Source of the DNA: Rhizobiales bacterium 2SD
GTDB lineage: Bacteria; Pseudomonadota; Alphaproteobacteria; Rhizobiales; Beijerinckiaceae
Direction: 5' to 3'
Assembly (NCBI GenBank): GCA_005502805.1
Contig: SCMY01000007.1
Coordinates: 124,001 to 188,000 of the forward strand
DNA: 64,000 nucleotides
The notes beneath the pieces were generated by a model, which worked only from the letters and a program-made list of their open reading frames with translations, was not told the DNA's origin and made no database searches. Below, piece after piece: positions 34,065-42,962 of this stretch; within the stretch, counting starts at the first letter, position 1, and the number at the start of each line of letters is the position of its first letter. Made by a program: the position numbers and the translations under genes.

Positions 34065-35240
34065 TCACGGCTGGCCTGCCGGAATCACCGGGCAGCACAC
34101 CGGCGAAAGCTCGCTGAGAAACTCGATGCCGTCCTCGCGAACGAACACCACCTCCTCGAATTGGAACACCGCCCCGTCGCGTTCGAGCTTTGGCTCGAGA
34201 TGCAGGATCATGCCGGCTGAGATCGGCTCCTCGCTCCAGGCAGCGACGGAGGGCGGCTCCGTCACCTCCAGCCCGCCACCATGACCGATCCGCGAGGCGG
34301 CGGCGTAGATTGGCGGCAGCGCGGCGTCGGACCAGAGCCGCTCGAAGGTGCGATGGATGTCACCGCCCGTCTGGCCGGGCCTGATCGTTCTGCACAGCGC
34401 AATCGTGACGTCGCGCACGCTGGTATAGGTCGCGATCTCCCAGGACTCGGGCTCGCCGCAACGCGCGATACGGTTGCGATCGGCCGGATAGCCGCCAAAG
34501 GTCGAGCGAAAATCGGTCCAGAGATAATGGCCAGGTTCCAGTGGCCGGTCCGAAGGTGGGCGGCTGTAGACGAAATCGCCACGCGAAAACAGCATGCCGA
34601 TGGGGTCAGCGCGCTCGGCGCCGTTTAGGATTATCTGGGCTTGGAGCTGGCGCTGCAGGGCGCGCTCGGTCACGCCGACGCGGGCCTGCGCGATGACATG
34701 GTCGAAGGCTGCGTTGACGATGGCGAAGGAGCGCCGCTTCAGTTCGGCCTCGAAGCGAGACTTGATTGACCGCACACGCCAGACGATGCTTTCGGCCGAG
34801 ACCAATTGCGCCTTGGGGCCACGGCCGCGCAGGCCGTCGACGAGTTCGAGCGAGCCGCGGCCCATGATGTCCTGGCCGTAGTCGATCGCGACCTTGGCGG
34901 TGGCGCCAGGATCGGCGGCTGTGACGGCCTTGACGACAGCAAGCGCAGCCTCGGCCTGGAAACCGTCATAGACCTCGGTACGAAAATGTCGTTCTGCCCG
35001 CGCGATGTTTCGCGCCTCGGCCCGGCTGGCGACGACGATCAGTTCGCCGAGCGTGACGACGGCGAAGCACGGCCGCGCCTGATAGGCCCAGCTCAGGGTC
35101 CGATGGTCGGTGAGATACTCGAAATTGGCGCGGCTGGTGACGATCAGAATGTCCGTCTGCGCCTCAATCATCGCTTCGCGAAAACGTTTGATCCGATCGA
35201 ACAGTTCGCGAGCGGGCGTCTCCGGCGGTGCATTTTCCAT
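34065..35240 (-). CDS. M24-family hydrolase (Xaa-Pro peptidase/creatinase/ectoine-hydrolase-like)
   Basis: A 391-residue pita-bread-fold hydrolase. An N-terminal creatinase-like domain (residues 1-145) precedes the catalytic domain with metal ligands in YLWTDFRSTFGGYPADRNRI (two Asp), RIGHGGGLEVTEP (His), ILHLEPKLE (Glu) and FQFEEVVFV (Glu). Such enzymes cleave Xaa-Pro bonds, creatine or the ectoine ring. A DoeB-like deacylase and an EhuB-like binding protein nearby make a ring- or amide-opening role on an ectoine-like solute plausible. Direct resemblance to DoeA is limited. Confidence 0.75.
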   Translation of the reverse strand: MENAPPETPARELFDRIKRFREAMIEAQTDILIVTSRANFEYLTDHRTLSWAYQARPCFAVVTLGELIVVASRAEARNIARAERHFRTEVYDGFQAEAALAVVKAVTAADPGATAKVAIDYGQDIMGRGSLELVDGLRGRGPKAQLVSAESIVWRVRSIKSRFEAELKRRSFAIVNAAFDHVIAQARVGVTERALQRQLQAQIILNGAERADPIGMLFSRGDFVYSRPPSDRPLEPGHYLWTDFRSTFGGYPADRNRIARCGEPESWEIATYTSVRDVTIALCRTIRPGQTGGDIHRTFERLWSDAALPPIYAAASRIGHGGGLEVTEPPSVAAWSEEPISAGMILHLEPKLERDGAVFQFEEVVFVREDGIEFLSELSPVCCPVIPAGQP

Positions 35241-35251
35241 GACGGCATGTC

Positions 35252-35929
35252 TCAGCGTTGCAGGCGGGCGAGCAGGCGCAGCTCCATGCGTCTGACGAGC
35301 TGGGCGATGATCAGAGCCAGCGATAGGAAGACGGCGCCCGCCACGACAAGCGGCTCGGCGTAGCGAAACGTATCCGAGGCGATGTCGAAGGCCGTGCCGA
35401 GCATTTCAGGAACGGCGAGCACCGCGAGATAGGGCGTCGCCTTGAGGATCGAGACGAAATAGTTGCCGAGCGGTGCGGCAATGTTGAGCAGCATCTGAGG
35501 CATGATCACGAGGAAGATGCTCTGCGCGCGCGAAAGCCCCAGCGCCTTGGCCGCTTCCGCCTGCCCGGCTGGGATCGAGTCGAACCCAGCCTTGAAGACC
35601 TCGGCGAGGTAGCCGCTGTAATAGACGCTCAAGCCGAGCACTCCGATCACCAGCGCCGGCAGAGTGATGCCGTAGAAGGGCAGCACGAAGTACAGGAAAT
35701 AGAGCTGCGCCAGGATCGGCGTCGAGCGGATGGCGTCGATGAGGAAGCGCACGACATAGCCGGTACCGCCGCCAGAGCGTCGCAGGATCTCCCAGGCGAA
35801 GCCGAGGATACAGGCCCCCGCCGCAGCGGCGACTGCGACGCCCAACGTCATCCAGATCGAGGCCAGGATGGTCGGCAGGGTCGATAGCGCAAAGCCTGCG
35901 TCAAATCCCATGGGCGTGGCTCCGGCCAC
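35252..35929 (-). CDS. amino acid ABC transporter permease (EhuD-like)
   Basis: A 225-residue permease with about five helices and the EAA loop YYSGYLAEVFKAGFDSIPAG, then QAEAAKALGLSRAQSIFLVI. It overlaps the upstream permease by up to 29 bases; the ATG at 35911 is an alternative start with GGAG upstream. Part of a permease pair with a binding protein but without an adjacent ATPase. Confidence 0.85.
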   Translation of the reverse strand: MAGATPMGFDAGFALSTLPTILASIWMTLGVAVAAAAGACILGFAWEILRRSGGGTGYVVRFLIDAIRSTPILAQLYFLYFVLPFYGITLPALVIGVLGLSVYYSGYLAEVFKAGFDSIPAGQAEAAKALGLSRAQSIFLVIMPQMLLNIAAPLGNYFVSILKATPYLAVLAVPEMLGTAFDIASDTFRYAEPLVVAGAVFLSLALIIAQLVRRMELRLLARLQR

Positions 35930-36569
35930 GCCCCGCGCGAGCCTCCAGCCAGCGGCCGAGGATCGTGACGGGGTAACACAGGATGAAATAGGCGATCAGA
36001 AGGGCCGAATAGACGCCGACCGGATTGTAGGAGGCCTGTGCGATCTCCTTGGCATGAAAGGTCATGTCGGCGAGCGTGATCAGTGAAACCAGCGCGGTGC
36101 CCTTGATCAGCTGGATGAGCTGGTTGATGAAGGTCGGCAGCATCGCCCGGAAGGATTGCGGAAGCTCGATCAACGCCAGGATCTGCCAACGCCTGAAGCC
36201 GAGCGCCCGACCGGCTTCGACCTGGCCGACCGGGACAGCCTGCAGCGCGGCCCGCACGGTCTGGCTGCCATAGCCGCCAGCATTCAAGCCCAGGACCATC
36301 GCGCCGACCGTCAAGGCCGACAATGTGATGCCGAGGACAGGCAGGCTGTAGTAGAACACGAAGAGCAGCACGACGACCGAGGAGCTGCGCCAGAATTCTA
36401 TGATGGCGGTCACAATCCAGCGCAGCGGCCCCTTGCTCAGGTGCTGCAGGATGCCGAAGCCGAAGGCGAAAGGCACCGCATAGATCAGGCCGAGCGCGGT
36501 CACCACGGCCGTGATGCGAAAACCTTCGAATATGCCCGCGACGATCGCGGCGAGGCCAACCGGCGCCAT
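35901..36569 (-). CDS. amino acid ABC transporter permease (EhuC-like)
   Basis: A 222-residue permease with the EAA loop LNAGGYGSQTVRAALQAVPV followed by GQVEAGRALGFRRWQILALI. It follows the binding-protein gene by ten bases and overlaps the next permease, so the three are translated as a unit. Together they form the channel of a polar-solute importer. Confidence 0.85.
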   Translation of the reverse strand: MAPVGLAAIVAGIFEGFRITAVVTALGLIYAVPFAFGFGILQHLSKGPLRWIVTAIIEFWRSSSVVVLLFVFYYSLPVLGITLSALTVGAMVLGLNAGGYGSQTVRAALQAVPVGQVEAGRALGFRRWQILALIELPQSFRAMLPTFINQLIQLIKGTALVSLITLADMTFHAKEIAQASYNPVGVYSALLIAYFILCYPVTILGRWLEARAGRGRSHAHGI

Positions 36570-36579
36570 TTCGGCTGTC

Positions 36580-37464
36580 TCAGTCTTCGCCGCGGCAGAT
36601 CTGCTGCTCGGTGAGATCGGGGGCCTTCTCGGCGTCGCCGAAGCCGTATTTCTTCATGATTTCGGCCAGGGTGCCGTCGGCTTTCATCTCGGCCAGGCGC
36701 TTGTTGTAGATGTCGCGGAGATCGCCGTCGCTCGCCCGGAAGGCGATCGCCGAATAGAGCGCATTCTCGCGCCCGTTCGGCTTGATGAAGCCGGTGAACG
36801 GTGAGACGCGCTCGACGCCGGTGATGTTGGGGTCTTCCAGCAGGCCGATGGCAGTCGGCGCGGAAAAGGTCACCGCCTCGACGCGCCCGGCAGTGAGGGC
36901 CGAGACCGTCGCCTCGGTGTTCTGGAACAGCAACAGCTGGCTTTCGCGCACTCCGGACAGCGTGGCGTTGCGGGCATTGGCACTGCCGCGCGAGGCGCCG
37001 AGCCGGGCCTTCGGATTGGCCGCGATATCCTTATAGCTGTGCAGGCCGAGCGGGTTGCCCTTCCTGACCAGGATCGCATCGCCGATCGACATGTCGGGGT
37101 TGCTGAAGGCGACGACCTTGCAGCGCTCCGGCGTGATGCCGAGACCGGAGGCGACGACATCGAAGCGATTGGCGATCAGGCCGGGGATCAGCGCACCGAA
37201 ATCGGTGATCGTGAATTCGATAGTGGTGACGCCGAGCGGAGCGAAGGCGGCACGGACCAGATCGGGGTGAAAGCCTGTCGCCTGGCCGCCAGGGCCGCGG
37301 ATGCCCCAAGGCGTCCGGTTGTGAATGCCGATCGAGAGCTTCTTGTCGCGCAAGACGCGTTCGCTGGTCGTCTCCGCACGCGCCGGGTCCGCGGCTGAAA
37401 CGGCCATAAGCGCCGCCGCGGCGAAAGCGACGCGCAGAGAAACCTTGGATCGGATGAGCGCCAT
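36580..37464 (-). CDS. EhuB-like substrate-binding protein
   Basis: A 294-residue periplasmic binding protein with signal peptide (RVAFAAAALMAVSAADPARA). ITDFGALIPGLIANRFDVVA, SGLGITPERCKVVAFSNPDM, LVRKGNPLGLHSYKDIAANP and a C-terminal LTEQQICRG resemble the ectoine/hydroxyectoine binding protein EhuB closely. The ATG at 37464 has GGAGGACATC upstream. Cargo is therefore probably ectoine-like, but the binding residues cannot be checked here. A LysR gene lies directly upstream on the same strand. Confidence 0.8.
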   Translation of the reverse strand: MALIRSKVSLRVAFAAAALMAVSAADPARAETTSERVLRDKKLSIGIHNRTPWGIRGPGGQATGFHPDLVRAAFAPLGVTTIEFTITDFGALIPGLIANRFDVVASGLGITPERCKVVAFSNPDMSIGDAILVRKGNPLGLHSYKDIAANPKARLGASRGSANARNATLSGVRESQLLLFQNTEATVSALTAGRVEAVTFSAPTAIGLLEDPNITGVERVSPFTGFIKPNGRENALYSAIAFRASDGDLRDIYNKRLAEMKADGTLAEIMKKYGFGDAEKAPDLTEQQICRGED

Positions 37465-37608
37465 GATGTCCTCCACTGCCGGGCCGATCAGGTGCAGCGC
37501 GCCTCCCTTGGGTCTGTGCTGCAACTTTGACCATTAAAGATAAGCGGCAGCACGCCCGTCCAATACAAACGAGCACGAAGCTCATGCTTTATCATTATGA
37601 ACTGCGAG

Positions 37609-38520
37609 CTACCGCGACAGCAGAACCTCTTCGCCGAACAGTGCAGCGATCTCGCTGCGCATCACGTCGAGAAAGCGCCGTCCCGCCAATGACAGGGGCA
37701 TGTCCTTGCGCGTCAACAACGAGAAGCCGAAGGGCACGTTTGGTCGGAACGGCCGGCTGACGAGCAGTTCTTTGGAAATCGTCAGGACCGAGAGCGGATT
37801 GATCAGCGAGACCCCGGCGCCGTTGCAGACCAGATTGGCGACGACGAGCGCATAGGGCGCCTCCACATGGAGGCGCCGGCGGACATCGGCTTCCTGAAAG
37901 ACCTTGTCGACGAGCACCCGGTTGGCATCGGTCGGGTCGAGCGAGATGAACTCCTCGCCCTCGAGATCCTTGGGCTCGATCACGCTCTTGACGGCGAGTC
38001 GATGACCCGCCGGCAGCACGCAGACGCCCGGTATCGCCGCATAAGGCGTGTTCTGCACATTGGACTGTTCCACCCCCGGCACGGCAAAGCCGAGGTCGAA
38101 ATTGGCGGCGGACATCCATTCCGAGACCGTCGTCGAGCTGCGCGTCTGCAATGTGACGGCGACATCGGGATGCAAGGTTCGGTAACGCGCGATCACGCGC
38201 GGCAGGAACGAGAAGCCGACGACGGGAATGCTGGCGATCCGCAGCGAGCCGGTCGCGGCGTTGCGGATGTTCTGCGCGGCGCGATCAAGCTTATCGAGCC
38301 CCACAAAGGCGCGCTCGACCTCGCGCATGAACAGCCAAGCCTCGGGTGTCGGCTGCAATCGCTGTTTCGAGCGTGTGAACAGGGCCAGGCCGGTCTTGGC
38401 CTCCAGAAGCGAGAGCAGGCGGCTCACGGCCGGCTGAGAAACCCTGAGCCGCTCGGCGGCGGCCGTCACCGTGCCGGTCAGCATGACCATCCGAAACGCT
38501 TCGATCTGTCTCAGATTCAT
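37609..38520 (-). CDS. LysR-family regulator
   Basis: A 303-residue LysR regulator: winged helix-turn-helix (MNLRQIEAFRMVMLTGTVTA, AAERLRVSQPAVSRLLSLLE) and a two-lobe effector domain (GSLRIASIPVVGFSFLPRVI). The start at 38520 is the first Met of the canonical N-terminus. It is placed between the Ehu-like transporter genes (same strand, downstream) and the divergent deacylase/PLP-enzyme pair, and likely controls both. Confidence 0.88.
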   Translation of the reverse strand: MNLRQIEAFRMVMLTGTVTAAAERLRVSQPAVSRLLSLLEAKTGLALFTRSKQRLQPTPEAWLFMREVERAFVGLDKLDRAAQNIRNAATGSLRIASIPVVGFSFLPRVIARYRTLHPDVAVTLQTRSSTTVSEWMSAANFDLGFAVPGVEQSNVQNTPYAAIPGVCVLPAGHRLAVKSVIEPKDLEGEEFISLDPTDANRVLVDKVFQEADVRRRLHVEAPYALVVANLVCNGAGVSLINPLSVLTISKELLVSRPFRPNVPFGFSLLTRKDMPLSLAGRRFLDVMRSEIAALFGEEVLLSR

Positions 38521-38668
38521 CGCATCATCATAAGGTTTTGGAATGATCTGGCTGAAGCTTTGTATTAGACGCTGATCATCGGCCTGCATAGCCTCCCCGC
38601 AAAACCCGTCCCACCCGTGTCGCGCGTCGCGGCCTGCGGTGGGGTCCGATGCAGGGATGCGCCGCCAG

Positions 38669-39715
38669 ATGCAGCAGATTTCGACCAGTGCGAGCGGGAG
38701 CTCGCGGATCACGACACAGATCCGCTTCGATGAGGACGGCAAGCAGTTCGGCTTCCTCTCGGTCCCGCACTCGACCCACGATTCCGCCTATGGCCGTATC
38801 CAGATCCCGATCGCCTGCATCCGCAATGGCGACGGCCCGACGGCCTTGCTGATCGCCGGCAATCATGGCGACGAGTACGAGGGCCAGTTCGCGCTCGGCC
38901 GCCTGATGCGAGAGCTTGAGCCGAGCGCCGTCACCGGTCGTGTGCTGATCCTGAGCGCCTTGAACTTGCCGGCCGTGTCGGCGGCCCGCAGAACCTCGCC
39001 GCTGGATGGCGGTAATCTCAATCGTCTGTTTCCGGGCGCCGTCGACGGCGATCCGACCGCGATGATCGCTCATTATGTCGAGAGCGTGCTGCTGCCCATG
39101 GCCGATCTGGCGATGGACCTGCATTCCGGCGGCTCCTCGCTGATGTACAAGCCCTGCGCCATCGTGCGCGACAATGGTCCGGACGCATTCGTGCGCCGTC
39201 AGTTCGCGGCGTTGAAAGCCTTCGGCGGGACGCTCGCCTATGTCACAGATGGCCGCAACCAAGGCGCCGAGCGGACTTTTGCAGCGGCGGCGGATCGCTG
39301 CGGCGTCGTGGCGATCACCACCGAGCTTGGGGGTGGCGCGGCCGCCGATCCCGAAGGCATTCATCTCGCTGATACCGGCATCCGCCGGGTGTTGCATCAG
39401 ATCGGAATTCTGAAGTCGGCGCCGCCAGCCGCCCCGAAGCCTCTGCGACTCATGAAGGTCGAGGGTCCGCGATCCTATGTGCTCGCGCCGGAGAGCGGCC
39501 TTTTCGAACCCGCGGTGCAATTGGGCGAGGAGGTGGTCTGCGGAGCGCTTGCTGGACAGATCGTCTTCCCCGATACGCCCTGGCGCGAGCCGGTTCCGGT
39601 CCATGTCGAGGCAAGCGGGCTGATCATCTGCAAACGCGCGGTCGTCTGGACGCGGCGCGGCGACTGCCTGTTCCAGATCCTCGCTCCGTATGATGGCCGA
39701 GGGCTTTTGCTGTGA
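38669..39715 (+). CDS. succinylglutamate desuccinylase/aspartoacylase-family deacylase (DoeB-like)
   Basis: A 348-residue zinc carboxypeptidase-fold deacylase. RFDEDGKQFGFLSVPHSTHD followed by SAYGRIQIPIACIRNGDGPT closely recalls DoeB, the N-acetyl-diaminobutyrate deacetylase of ectoine breakdown. Zinc ligands are in IAGNHGDEYEG (His, Glu) and AMDLHSGGSSLMY (His); the catalytic Glu is in ITTELGGG. An in-frame ATG at 38657 is an alternative start. Divergent from LysR and translationally coupled to the next gene. Confidence 0.82.
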   Translation: MQQISTSASGSSRITTQIRFDEDGKQFGFLSVPHSTHDSAYGRIQIPIACIRNGDGPTALLIAGNHGDEYEGQFALGRLMRELEPSAVTGRVLILSALNLPAVSAARRTSPLDGGNLNRLFPGAVDGDPTAMIAHYVESVLLPMADLAMDLHSGGSSLMYKPCAIVRDNGPDAFVRRQFAALKAFGGTLAYVTDGRNQGAERTFAAAADRCGVVAITTELGGGAAADPEGIHLADTGIRRVLHQIGILKSAPPAAPKPLRLMKVEGPRSYVLAPESGLFEPAVQLGEEVVCGALAGQIVFPDTPWREPVPVHVEASGLIICKRAVVWTRRGDCLFQILAPYDGRGLLL

Positions 39716-40869
39716 CGGCCCCGCTGCTCAATCCACGGCTGACCGGTTTCGCCTGCATTCGCTGCGCCGCGACCTATCCAGTCGCCGATTATCTCGAAGG
39801 CTGTCCGAGCTGTCTTGCTCAGGGATTTCCGGCGAGCGTCGCCGCGCAGTTCGATACGCTGCCTCCCCTTGCGCGAGCCGGCACTGGCCATGGTTTGCAG
39901 CGCTTCGCCGACCGGCTCGGTTACACGTGCTTTCCGAGCCTTGGTGAGGGCGATACGCCTCTGCTGCCGCTTCATCGCCTCGCCACCGAGCTCGATCTCG
40001 ACGCGCTTCACATCAAGTGCGAGAGCGCCAATCCCACCGGATCGCACAAGGACCGGATGAGCGCGCAATTCATCGCGCGGGCACTCGACATCGGTGCGCC
40101 GGGTGTCGTAGCCGCATCGAGCGGCAATGCCGGAGCATCGCTTGCGGCCTATGCGGCGGCGGCAGGGCTCGCCTGCACGATCGTCTCCATGCCCGCAATG
40201 CCCGGCCCGTGGCGGCGGGCGATCGAGATGGCGGGAGCCAGCATCCACATCGAGCCGGACTCGCTGTCGCGCTGGCGCCATGTCCGTGAGCTCGTGCGAG
40301 AGCGGGGCTGGCTGCCCGCGACGAACTACCTCAACCCTCCGGTCGGCAGTCATCCTTTCGGTGTCGATGGCTACAAGACGCTTGGATATGAACTTGCCGA
40401 GAGCGAGGCTTGCATTGCTGCGGACGTCATCATCGTTCCGACGGCGCGTGGAGACCTGCTCTGGGGAATCTATCGTGGCCTGCAGGAGCAGGTAGACGAG
40501 AAGCGGCTCGGCAGTTTGCCCCGCCTTGTCGCGGTCGATCCTTTCGCGCGGCTGTCGCGTGTCCTCGCCGGCGACGACTACCGCGCAAACTTTGCCGGCA
40601 GTTCGCCTCTGGTTTCGATCAACGGGCCCACCGTCACCTATCAGTCTGTCGCTGCGCTCGAAGGCTCGCACGGGCTCGCCGTCGCCGTCGATGCCGATCA
40701 GGCGATTGCCGACCAGGTCCGATTGGCTCTGGAAGGCCTGTATCTCGAGCTCTCCAGCGCAGCCTCGCTATCGGCGCTGCGAGTCCTGAAATCGCATGAT
40801 CGATCAATTCGTCGCGCAGTGCTCGTCGGGACGTCCAGTGGCTACAAGGAAGAAACCAGGCGGGCCTGA
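39712..40869 (+). CDS. threonine synthase-like PLP-dependent enzyme
   Basis: A 385-residue fold-type II PLP enzyme. The N-terminus is a zinc-ribbon-like module (CIRCAATYPVADYLEGCPSC), as in threonine synthases. ESANPTGSHKDRMSAQF contains the PLP lysine and ASSGNAGASLAAYAAAAGL the phosphate-binding loop. The GTG start at 39712 overlaps the stop of the deacylase gene. In ectoine gene sets of rhizobia another fold-type II enzyme (EutB) occupies the equivalent place; here the acid/amine substrate is unknown. Confidence 0.8.
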   Translation: MTAPLLNPRLTGFACIRCAATYPVADYLEGCPSCLAQGFPASVAAQFDTLPPLARAGTGHGLQRFADRLGYTCFPSLGEGDTPLLPLHRLATELDLDALHIKCESANPTGSHKDRMSAQFIARALDIGAPGVVAASSGNAGASLAAYAAAAGLACTIVSMPAMPGPWRRAIEMAGASIHIEPDSLSRWRHVRELVRERGWLPATNYLNPPVGSHPFGVDGYKTLGYELAESEACIAADVIIVPTARGDLLWGIYRGLQEQVDEKRLGSLPRLVAVDPFARLSRVLAGDDYRANFAGSSPLVSINGPTVTYQSVAALEGSHGLAVAVDADQAIADQVRLALEGLYLELSSAASLSALRVLKSHDRSIRRAVLVGTSSGYKEETRRA

Positions 40870-41234
40870 GACGGGGCGCCACCGGGGCGGCACCGGGGTC
40901 CGCTTTCTGGTAAGCGCTTCGAGTCGGCTTCTGGCGCGCTGCCGCCTTGCGAAATTCGACCGGGCTCAACAGCTGAGGCTGGTCTGTTCGACTCCGGGCA
41001 TTGCCCCCAAATCTGCTTGGAAGCTGCTGGTGGTCCGCAGACGGATTCGCCAGCCCTTCTGCGCCGCCGCAAAAATTCTGTACAGGCGGCCGCTCGACGG
41101 AATGGGCGCTCCCGAGGGAGGGGCCTGTCGATCGTCGGATTGGTGAGCGGAGAACTTCCCCAGCTCGCCGTGGGCCACGCACGAGAGTTCAATTGCCGGA
41201 GCGACATCTCGTTCCCTTTCGACAATCCTGATCG

Positions 41235-41248
41235 TGCGCAATTGCGCA
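41235..41248. promoter_or_regulatory. palindrome in operon promoter
   Basis: TGCGCAATTGCGCA is a perfect 14-bp palindrome 108 bases before the enoyl-CoA hydratase gene. Possible regulator site. Confidence 0.4.
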
Positions 41249-41271
41249 TAGCGTCTGCCGTCGGCTTTCGC

Positions 41272-41287
41272 CTTACTCATGAGTAAG
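41272..41287. promoter_or_regulatory. 16-bp palindrome, candidate TetR operator
   Basis: CTTACTCATGAGTAAG is a perfect palindrome 70 bases before the first gene of the operon whose last gene encodes a TetR regulator (49998), the most likely binder. Confidence 0.55.
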
Positions 41288-41356
41288 CTCAGGAATATCG
41301 AGTAGAGCGACAGAGATACCGCGGCGGCAAACGACTGCGGACTCAAGGGGAACGTC

Positions 41357-42145
41357 ATGGACCAGGCCGAAAGCCCGGTGCTGCTCACGATCGAGCGGGC
41401 CGTCGCCATCATCACGCTCAATCGTCCGCGCGTGCTCAACGCGATCGACCCGCAGATGGCGCGCAGCCTTGCGGATGCCGTCGCGCGGATCGAGCAGGAC
41501 GGCACGGCGCGGGCCTTGCTTTTGCGTGGCGAAGGCCGAGCCTTCTGTGCCGGCGGCGATGTCGCCCGCTTCTTCGACGGCGATCCGGCAGCCGCGATCG
41601 AAGCCATCATCGACCCGGTTCATTCCGCCCTGCGCGCGCTCGACGCGCTGAGGCTGCCGACGCTCGCAGCCGTGCAGGGGCCGGTCGCCGGGGCGGGCTT
41701 CAGCCTTTCCATGGCCTGCGATCTTTGCATCGCGGCGGACGATGCCGTCTTCACGCTGGCCTTCGCCCGCATCGGCATCAGCCCCGACAGCTCGTCGACC
41801 TATCGGCTGCCGCGCATCGTCGGCGCGCGCAAGGCGCTGGAACTGGCGATGCTGGCGGAGCCCGTCCGCGCGCCCGAGGCGCTGGCGCTCGGACTGGTCA
41901 ACCGCGTCGTGCCCGCCGCCGATCTCGCGGACGAAGCGCTGTCGCTGGCGCGTCGGATCGCACAAGGGCCGACGGCGGCCTATGCCCGGATCAAGCATCT
42001 CGTCGGCCGCTCGCTCGACAACGACCTATCGACCCAGCTCGATCTCGAACGCGAGGCTTTCCTCGCCGGCACGCGCACGGCAGACTTCAGGGAGGGCGCG
42101 CAGGCCTTCCTGGCCAAGCGGCCGCCAATATTCGAGGGGCGCTGA
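41357..42145 (+). CDS. enoyl-CoA hydratase/isomerase-family protein
   Basis: A 262-residue crotonase-fold enzyme. ALLLRGEGRAFCAGGDVARF and AAVQGPVAGAGFSLSMACDL form the two oxyanion-hole segments, and ARIGISPDSSSTYRLPRIVG resembles PaaG-type isomerases or hydratases. First gene of the operon ending with TetR at 50681; the next gene starts two bases after its stop. Probably hydrates or isomerises the CoA thioester made by the acyl-CoA ligase at 46964. Confidence 0.87.
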   Translation: MDQAESPVLLTIERAVAIITLNRPRVLNAIDPQMARSLADAVARIEQDGTARALLLRGEGRAFCAGGDVARFFDGDPAAAIEAIIDPVHSALRALDALRLPTLAAVQGPVAGAGFSLSMACDLCIAADDAVFTLAFARIGISPDSSSTYRLPRIVGARKALELAMLAEPVRAPEALALGLVNRVVPAADLADEALSLARRIAQGPTAAYARIKHLVGRSLDNDLSTQLDLEREAFLAGTRTADFREGAQAFLAKRPPIFEGR

Positions 42146-42146
42146 G

Positions 42147-42962
42147 ATGGTGGCTTCGCCCATTCTGGAGGTTTCGGGCGTCTCGCTCGCCTTCGGCGGG
42201 GTGCGTGCGCTCAGCGATGTCTCGTTCAACGTGCCAGAGGGAGCGATCACCGCCGTGATCGGCCCGAACGGCGCCGGCAAGACCTCGCTGTTCAACACCA
42301 TCTCCGGCTTCTACCGGCCGCAGGCCGGCAGCATCCGCTTCGCCGGCGAAAGCCTCGACGGTGTCCGCGCCCCGCAGCGTGCGGCACGCGGCCTCGCCCG
42401 CACCTTCCAGAACATCGCCCTGTTCCGCGGCATGACCGTGCTCGACAACATCAAGCTCGGCCGCCACGCCCATATGCGCACCGGCGTGCTCGATGCGCTG
42501 TTCTACTGGGGCCGCGCCCAGAAGGAGGAGCTGGAGCTGCGCGCCGAGATCGAGGAGCGCATCATCGACTTCCTCGAGATCCAGCACATCCGCAACGCCT
42601 CGGTCGGCACGCTCTCCTATGGCCTGCAGAAGCGCGTCGAGCTGGCGCGGGCGCTCGCCATGCGCCCGCGCATCCTGATGCTCGACGAGCCGGTCGCCGG
42701 GATGAACCGCGAGGAGACCGAGGACATGGCCCGCTTCATCCTCGACGTGAAGGAGGAATGGGGCGTCACCATCCTGATGGTCGAGCACGACATGGGCATG
42801 GTGATGGACATCTCCGACCGTGTCGTGGTGCTGAATTTCGGCCAGGTCATCGCCAGCGGCACGCCGCGTGAGGTCCAGGGCAACGATGCCGTGATCGCCG
42901 CTTATCTCGGCTCGGGCGATGTCGGCGCGATCGCGCGCCGGATCAAGGCGGAGGCGGCGTGA
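42147..42962 (+). CDS. branched-chain amino acid-type ABC transporter ATP-binding protein (LivG-like)
   Basis: A 271-residue ATPase with Walker A GPNGAGKTS, Q-loop RTFQNIALFRGMTVLDNIKL, signature LSYGLQKRVELARAL, Walker B ILMLDEPVAGMN and switch His VEHDMGM. The C-terminal extension (EVQGNDAVIAAYLGS) is typical of LivG. The ATG at 42147 lies two bases after the previous stop; the gene overlaps the next by one base. Confidence 0.9.
   Translation: MVASPILEVSGVSLAFGGVRALSDVSFNVPEGAITAVIGPNGAGKTSLFNTISGFYRPQAGSIRFAGESLDGVRAPQRAARGLARTFQNIALFRGMTVLDNIKLGRHAHMRTGVLDALFYWGRAQKEELELRAEIEERIIDFLEIQHIRNASVGTLSYGLQKRVELARALAMRPRILMLDEPVAGMNREETEDMARFILDVKEEWGVTILMVEHDMGMVMDISDRVVVLNFGQVIASGTPREVQGNDAVIAAYLGSGDVGAIARRIKAEAA

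Larger units (their letters stand above)
40870..41356. other. gene-free stretch with promoter palindromes
   Basis: 487 bases without a credible gene; open frames on both strands lack ribosome sites and family resemblance. The last 130 bases carry two palindromes (41235-41248 and 41272-41287) and presumably the promoter of the following operon. Confidence 0.55.

Noticed and set aside
34065..35240. Naming the M24 hydrolase as ectoine hydrolase DoeA
   Set aside because: Fold and metal ligands fit, but the N-terminal domain does not resemble the DoeA sequences I recall, so only a family-level call is supported.
40966..41610. A 214-codon minus-strand open frame in and beyond the 40.9-41.4 kb gap
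   Set aside because: It has low-complexity Ser/Ala/Arg composition, no ribosome site, and its 5' half is antisense to the enoyl-CoA hydratase gene.
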